A stretch of 64,000 bases of DNA from an uncultured Clostridia bacterium (GTDB lineage: Bacteria > Bacillota > Clostridia > Lachnospirales > Anaerotignaceae). The stretch covers positions 1 to 64,000 of the forward strand of contig CALWGC010000033.1 of NCBI GenBank assembly GCA_944378105.1, given 5' to 3'. The notes under the pieces were generated by a model. It saw nothing but the letters and a program-made list of their open reading frames with translations. It was not told the DNA's origin and ran no database searches. Made by a program: the position numbers and the translations under genes. The number at the start of each line of letters is the position of its first letter. Within the stretch, counting starts at the first letter, position 1. Below, in pieces: positions 60,410 through 64,000 of the stretch.

Positions 60410-62206
60410 ATGAAAAAAGTCTTATGTGGCCTTTTGACGGGGCTGATGCTGTTAAGCTTGCCGGCCACGGGGGTATTTGCAGCACCGGTGGTGGCAAAAA
60501 ATGTAACACCATTAACCATCACATCCAACAGCATCAAAATCTATGACGATCAAGTATCCAATTTGGCCAGTGAAAAGGTCTATGTGAAAAACGTGGAGAC
60601 GGAACACTCCGGCCTTTCTTCGGGAAATGGCGTGGTGAACCGGGTCCTGACCATCACCAAAGGCGGCACCTATCAGCTGGAAGGGGCGGCAGCCAAGACA
60701 CAGATTTATGTGGATGCGCCTTCGGACGATGTGACGCTGATTTTGGATGATTTAAACTTAAGCTGTGAATCGGCGCCAGTTTTGGTGGTCAACAGAGCCA
60801 GCTCTTTGGAAATCCAGCTGGCCAAAGACAGTGAAAATACGCTGACAGGCGGGTATTATGAAACGTATACCGATAGTGTTGGCAAAACCATCAGCCGTGG
60901 CGGTGCCATCAGCGCAGAATGCGACGTTACCATCACCGGCACCGGCAAACTGGTGTTAAACGGGAAAAATAAAGGTGTGGAAGCCAAGGGCGATGTTTCC
61001 CTTTCTTGTAACACACTGACCATTCAAACCCCAGGCACCTGTGTGGAAACGGTGGGCAATCAAACAGCCGTTTCCATCAACGGCGGGAATTATTCCCTGA
61101 CGGCCACCAAAGACGGCTGTGGCATCCAAACGCCAGGCACGTTGACCATCTATGGCGGCTTGGTGGAAGCAGTGAGCAAGGGAGAAGGCAATAGCGGTCT
61201 GGCAGCCCAGGGCGGCATCACCTGCAAACGGGGTGCTTCCGTTTACTCGGTGGGTATGGCAGAAGAAAACTGGAACAAAATGACTGATCAGACCTATCTT
61301 TACTTGGCCTTTGCCGAAACGAGAGACGGCGTGCAGGTACAGGTGAAAAACGAAACGGATAAAGTGGTTGCATCGTTCCGGTGTGATATCCCCATCCGTT
61401 ACATGGTTTTGACCAACATTGATATGCCATGGGAAAAGACTTATACGGTTTATGCCAATGGCCAACAGCTGCAATATGGCGGGCTGTATTCCCTTTCTCA
61501 GACACCGGCTTCGGCGGGCAATGTGACCGACGTGGTGGAAGAAGAAGTATCTACCACCTTTGCGCCAAAGGCACACGGCAGCTATTTTGGCAATGTGATG
61601 AACGCCGGCAGAAATGCCATTGGAGATTATGTAATTGTGACGCCGGAAGAAGCCTTGGGCTTTACGGATGTAAAAGAAAGCGACAGCTATTTTGAAGCGG
61701 TGCAGTATTGCAAAGAAAACGGCATTTTGATGGGCGTAAGCGATACAGCCTTTGGCGTGGATACCACCGTTTCCCGCGGCATGGCCGTGACGGCCCTTTA
61801 CCGTCTGGCCGGGGAACCGGAAGTGGACGAAACGAAGCCATTGCTTCAGTTTAGCGATGTATCCGACGATGCATACTATAGCCGAGCCGCCAAGTGGGCC
61901 GCAGAAAACAAAATTGTCTATGGCACCACCGAAGGCACGTTTATGCCGGATGCGGCCGTGACCAGAGAACAGATGGCATTGATTATGTATCGTTATGCCA
62001 CCTATCGCGGCGCAGCAGTCAATACCAGCGACAATGTGGTGAAAAACTATGAAGGTTATCTTTCCTGGAACGGTAGCCAAAAGCAAGCCATTGCCTATTG
62101 TGTAAACTATGGATTGATGGAAGCCGACGAAAGTGGCGATTTCCGTCTTTCTGACCCAGTGACGCGGGCGGAATTGGCAGAGATTTTGTATGCCAAAGGG
62201 AAATAA
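60410..62206 (+). CDS. Secreted carbohydrate-binding-type protein with three SLH domains
   Basis: 598 residues. A signal peptide (about 1-25, ends VFAAP) is followed by a beta-helix-like region similar to Cthe_2159-type carbohydrate-binding domains (about 35-290, with repeats such as GGAISAECDVTITGTGKLVLNGKNKG and SINGGNYSLTATKDGCGIQTPGTLTIYGG). A linker follows, then three SLH modules (about 420-598; GFTDVKESDSYFEAVQYCKENGILMGVSDTAF, FSDVSDDAYYSRAAKWAAENKIVYG). SLH modules bind pyruvylated wall polymers, so it is a cell-surface protein. The ATG follows AGGAGGAGATGAAGG, 14 bp after cdaR. Confidence 0.88.
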   Translation: MKKVLCGLLTGLMLLSLPATGVFAAPVVAKNVTPLTITSNSIKIYDDQVSNLASEKVYVKNVETEHSGLSSGNGVVNRVLTITKGGTYQLEGAAAKTQIYVDAPSDDVTLILDDLNLSCESAPVLVVNRASSLEIQLAKDSENTLTGGYYETYTDSVGKTISRGGAISAECDVTITGTGKLVLNGKNKGVEAKGDVSLSCNTLTIQTPGTCVETVGNQTAVSINGGNYSLTATKDGCGIQTPGTLTIYGGLVEAVSKGEGNSGLAAQGGITCKRGASVYSVGMAEENWNKMTDQTYLYLAFAETRDGVQVQVKNETDKVVASFRCDIPIRYMVLTNIDMPWEKTYTVYANGQQLQYGGLYSLSQTPASAGNVTDVVEEEVSTTFAPKAHGSYFGNVMNAGRNAIGDYVIVTPEEALGFTDVKESDSYFEAVQYCKENGILMGVSDTAFGVDTTVSRGMAVTALYRLAGEPEVDETKPLLQFSDVSDDAYYSRAAKWAAENKIVYGTTEGTFMPDAAVTREQMALIMYRYATYRGAAVNTSDNVVKNYEGYLSWNGSQKQAIAYCVNYGLMEADESGDFRLSDPVTRAELAEILYAKGK

Positions 62207-62247
62207 GCCGTCCGGAGCAAACGAAAAAAGAAGATAGGATAGTTAAC

Positions 62248-62350
62248 GCAGCGTCCTAAGAAAACAAAGATGGCTGAAATCCTGACACACAAAGGATTTC
62301 AGCCATTTGATGTTTCCTGCAATTGTTTTCTTTTTTGGAAATCGCTTTTT
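62248..62350 (-). repeat. Dispersed palindromic repeat, copy C (partial, reverse)
   Basis: In reverse orientation it matches the central and right parts of copies A and B: CTAAGAAAACAAAGA, then a 13-bp hairpin ATGGCTGAAATCC/GGATTTCAGCCAT (62270-62306) in the place of the GGCAGCAATC hairpin, and TGTTTTCTTTTTTGGAAATCGC. The hairpin arms differ from copy B but remain fully paired. It lies in the 363-bp gap 62207-62569 and may terminate the SLH gene. Confidence 0.65.
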
Positions 62351-62475
62351 TGATCATTTCTTTTTGAACACCGTGCAAAGCTCATCCTTTGTGGTTCGAA
62401 AACCAGGGGATGGGTTTTTGTTTGCCCCTCACAATTTGTTATGGTAAGTAGAAAAAAATTTTATGAGCCTTTGCC

Positions 62476-62504
62476 TTTGCAGGAAAAAAGAAAGAGATTA
62501 TAAT
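62476..62504 (+). promoter_or_regulatory. Promoter of the second MATE gene
   Basis: TTTGCA (62476-62481), a 17-nt spacer and a perfect TATAAT (62499-62504). Confidence 0.65.
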
Positions 62505-62569
62505 AAAAAAGAGAGAGTTTGACGAAGAGAGGATGGAAGGAAGCGGCAGAAAGGGGCGCGAGTTTTGCC

Positions 62570-63916
62570 GTGAACAAAGGGACCTATTTGACAGAGGGAA
62601 ACATGGTCCGGCAGATTTTACTGTTTACCATTCCTCTTTTTTTAGGAAACATTTTACAGCAGCTTTATAACACCGTGGATGTGGCGGTGGTTGGCCGTTA
62701 TGTCAGCAGTGCGGCGCTGGCGGCGGTGGGTTCTTCTTCCCCCATCATCAATATTTTGGTCGGGTTTTACAGTGGCGTTTCCACAGGGGCCTGTGCCGTC
62801 ATTGCCCGTTTGTTTGGGGCGGAAGAACGAAAACAGATGCAACAGGCCGTGCATACTACGTTGTGGTTGACGCTGCTTTTGGGCGGCTGTTCCATGGTAT
62901 TTGGCATTGTGGCCTCTCCCACCATTTTGCGTCTGATGCGGGCGCCAGAGGATGTGTTTGTGGAGGCGGTCGTTTATCTACGGATTTATTTTTGTGGTAT
63001 TTGGGCTTTGATGCTTTACAACATGGGTTCTGCCATCTTGCAGGCCGTGGGCGATTCCAAGCGCCCGCTCTATTTTTTGTGCTTTACTTCTGGGGTAAAC
63101 ATTGTGCTGGATGTTCTGTTTGTGGTGGTGTTTCATTGGGGCATTGCCGGGGTAGCTTGGGCGACGGTGATTGCACAGGCACTTTCGGCGGCGTTGGTGC
63201 TTTGGGTGTTATACCGCCAGCAGGACTTGTTTGGCTTGCGGCCAAGGGAGATTCGATGCCACCGGGCCTTTTTATCGCAGGTATTACAAATTGGGCTACC
63301 CAGCGGGCTACAGCGCAGCATCACCTCCATTTCCAATGCCATGGTGCAGTCCTATGTCAATTTGTTTGGCACTATGGTGATGGCTGGTTTTAGTGCCTAT
63401 ATGAAAGTGGACGTTTTTTTAGGTCTTCCTATGCAGAGTTTAAGCTTGGCCATTGTCACTTTTGTGGGGCAAAATATGGGCGCAGGGAAACTGGAACGGG
63501 CCAAAAAAGGCGTGTTTGTGACGGCGGTATTGGTTTGTGTCATCAATATCAGTTGTTGCCTCTTTTTGTGGCTGTTTGGCCGGGAAGTGCTAGGCATTTT
63601 TTCCACGGACCAGACGGTGTTGGACTATGGGGAGCAGATTTTGCGGCAGTTATTACCGTTTTACTTTTTACTGGGGTTGGCCCAGCTATATGCCGGCGCT
63701 TTGCGCGGATTTGGAGACGCCGTAGCGCCTATGGGGATTATGATTGGTTGCTATGTGGTGTTGCGCCAAGTATTTTTGTGGGCCGCCACCCGTGTGTTCC
63801 ACTCGGTGGACATCATCATCTGGAATTATCCCATCACTTGGTTTGCAGCTTTTGCAGTGGTATTTCTTTACTACAAACGGGGTAAATGGCAGACCAAGGA
63901 GAGCAAAGTCAAATGA
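62570..63916 (+). CDS. MATE-family efflux transporter
   Basis: 448 residues with twelve membrane helices. The N-terminus NKGTYLTEGNMVRQILLFTIPLFLGNILQQLYNTVD is typical of the large clostridial MATE group (LTEG ... PI/L ... QQLYN). Later segments GLPSGLQRSITSISNAMVQ and VGQNMGAGKLERAKKG also match. GTG 62570 is chosen because family proteins begin a few residues before LTEG; AAAGGGG lies ~14 nt upstream, so the start is uncertain. The drug or metabolite exported is not known. It differs clearly from the MATE protein at 8580. Confidence 0.88.
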   Translation: MNKGTYLTEGNMVRQILLFTIPLFLGNILQQLYNTVDVAVVGRYVSSAALAAVGSSSPIINILVGFYSGVSTGACAVIARLFGAEERKQMQQAVHTTLWLTLLLGGCSMVFGIVASPTILRLMRAPEDVFVEAVVYLRIYFCGIWALMLYNMGSAILQAVGDSKRPLYFLCFTSGVNIVLDVLFVVVFHWGIAGVAWATVIAQALSAALVLWVLYRQQDLFGLRPREIRCHRAFLSQVLQIGLPSGLQRSITSISNAMVQSYVNLFGTMVMAGFSAYMKVDVFLGLPMQSLSLAIVTFVGQNMGAGKLERAKKGVFVTAVLVCVINISCCLFLWLFGREVLGIFSTDQTVLDYGEQILRQLLPFYFLLGLAQLYAGALRGFGDAVAPMGIMIGCYVVLRQVFLWAATRVFHSVDIIIWNYPITWFAAFAVVFLYYKRGKWQTKESKVK

Positions 63917-63919
63917 ATC

Positions 63920-63950
63920 ACAGGCTGCCGGCTTGGCCGGCGGCCTGTTG
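63920..63950 (+). terminator. Terminator-like hairpin at the window end
   Basis: CAGGCTGCCGGC and GCCGGCGGCCTG pair with small bulges, followed by TTGCTTT. No gene is seen in 63951-64000. Confidence 0.6.
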
Positions 63951-64000
63951 CTTTGAGGTGAAAAGTGAACAAAAAATAAAGAGAAAAACTGTTCAAAATC

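Overview
The window looks like a chromosomal segment of an anaerobic Clostridia member (Bacillota), perhaps Lachnospirales; the order-level placement is a guess from gene content. Support comes from the class II GalT, CdaA-CdaR, a YesN/YesM two-component pair, an SLH-domain surface protein, a clostridial mreBCD-mrdA-minCDE-rodA cluster, a sporulation-type (PdaB-like) polysaccharide deacetylase and amino-acid/CoA fermentation enzymes. I saw no genes for LPS or outer-membrane assembly. A few genes (gamma-lyase, Fe-dependent alcohol dehydrogenase, MglB, EF-P) show a codon choice typical of high expression.

Layout. 1-880: the 3' end of 23S rRNA, a tandem structured spacer repeat, tRNA-Thr and initiator tRNA-Met, with no 5S gene in between. 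900-11050: a MarR regulator with a threonine dehydratase, a Cys/Met gamma-lyase-type enzyme, SppA, a CoA-transferase, an AI-2E-family permease, a MATE exporter and a GldA-type dehydrogenase. 11.5-16.9 kb: an unknown small gene and a MacA/MacB/TolC-like efflux operon. 17.0-17.8 kb: mntP behind a yybP-ykoY type manganese riboswitch. 17.9-33.3 kb: a galactose locus in which a YesN/YesM system with two membrane-anchored sugar-binding proteins precedes mglBAC and then galK, galE, galT, a ROK glucokinase and galM. Together these can sense, import and convert galactose by the Leloir pathway.

33.4-37.3 kb holds the most striking feature. A polysaccharide deacetylase gene is split by a 2,792-bp element carrying a large serine recombinase, a 52-residue protein and a phage-type amidase. 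Joining the two ends at a shared GA dinucleotide restores one 296-residue frame. The inferred attB and attP are both symmetric about that dinucleotide, with perfect 9-bp and 12-bp arms. This has the layout of skin-like intervening elements that are excised during sporulation. A dispersed palindromic repeat lies on both sides of the right junction.

37.3-40.9 kb: efp, the shikimate genes aroE-aroK-aroQ with a YqeG phosphatase, and an FMN-bind-like membrane protein. 41-44.3 kb: addB without addA. 44.4-53.6 kb (minus strand): mreB-mreC-mreD-mrdA-minC-minD-minE-rodA-mgsA-DUF1294, an elongation and division-site cluster. Its MinC lacks the usual N-terminal domain and its MgsA lacks expected catalytic residues. 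53.7-64 kb: a 49-residue protein, a sigma-54 activator with a flavodoxin-like oxidoreductase, two membrane proteins of unknown role, cdaA-cdaR, an SLH-domain protein and a second MATE exporter.
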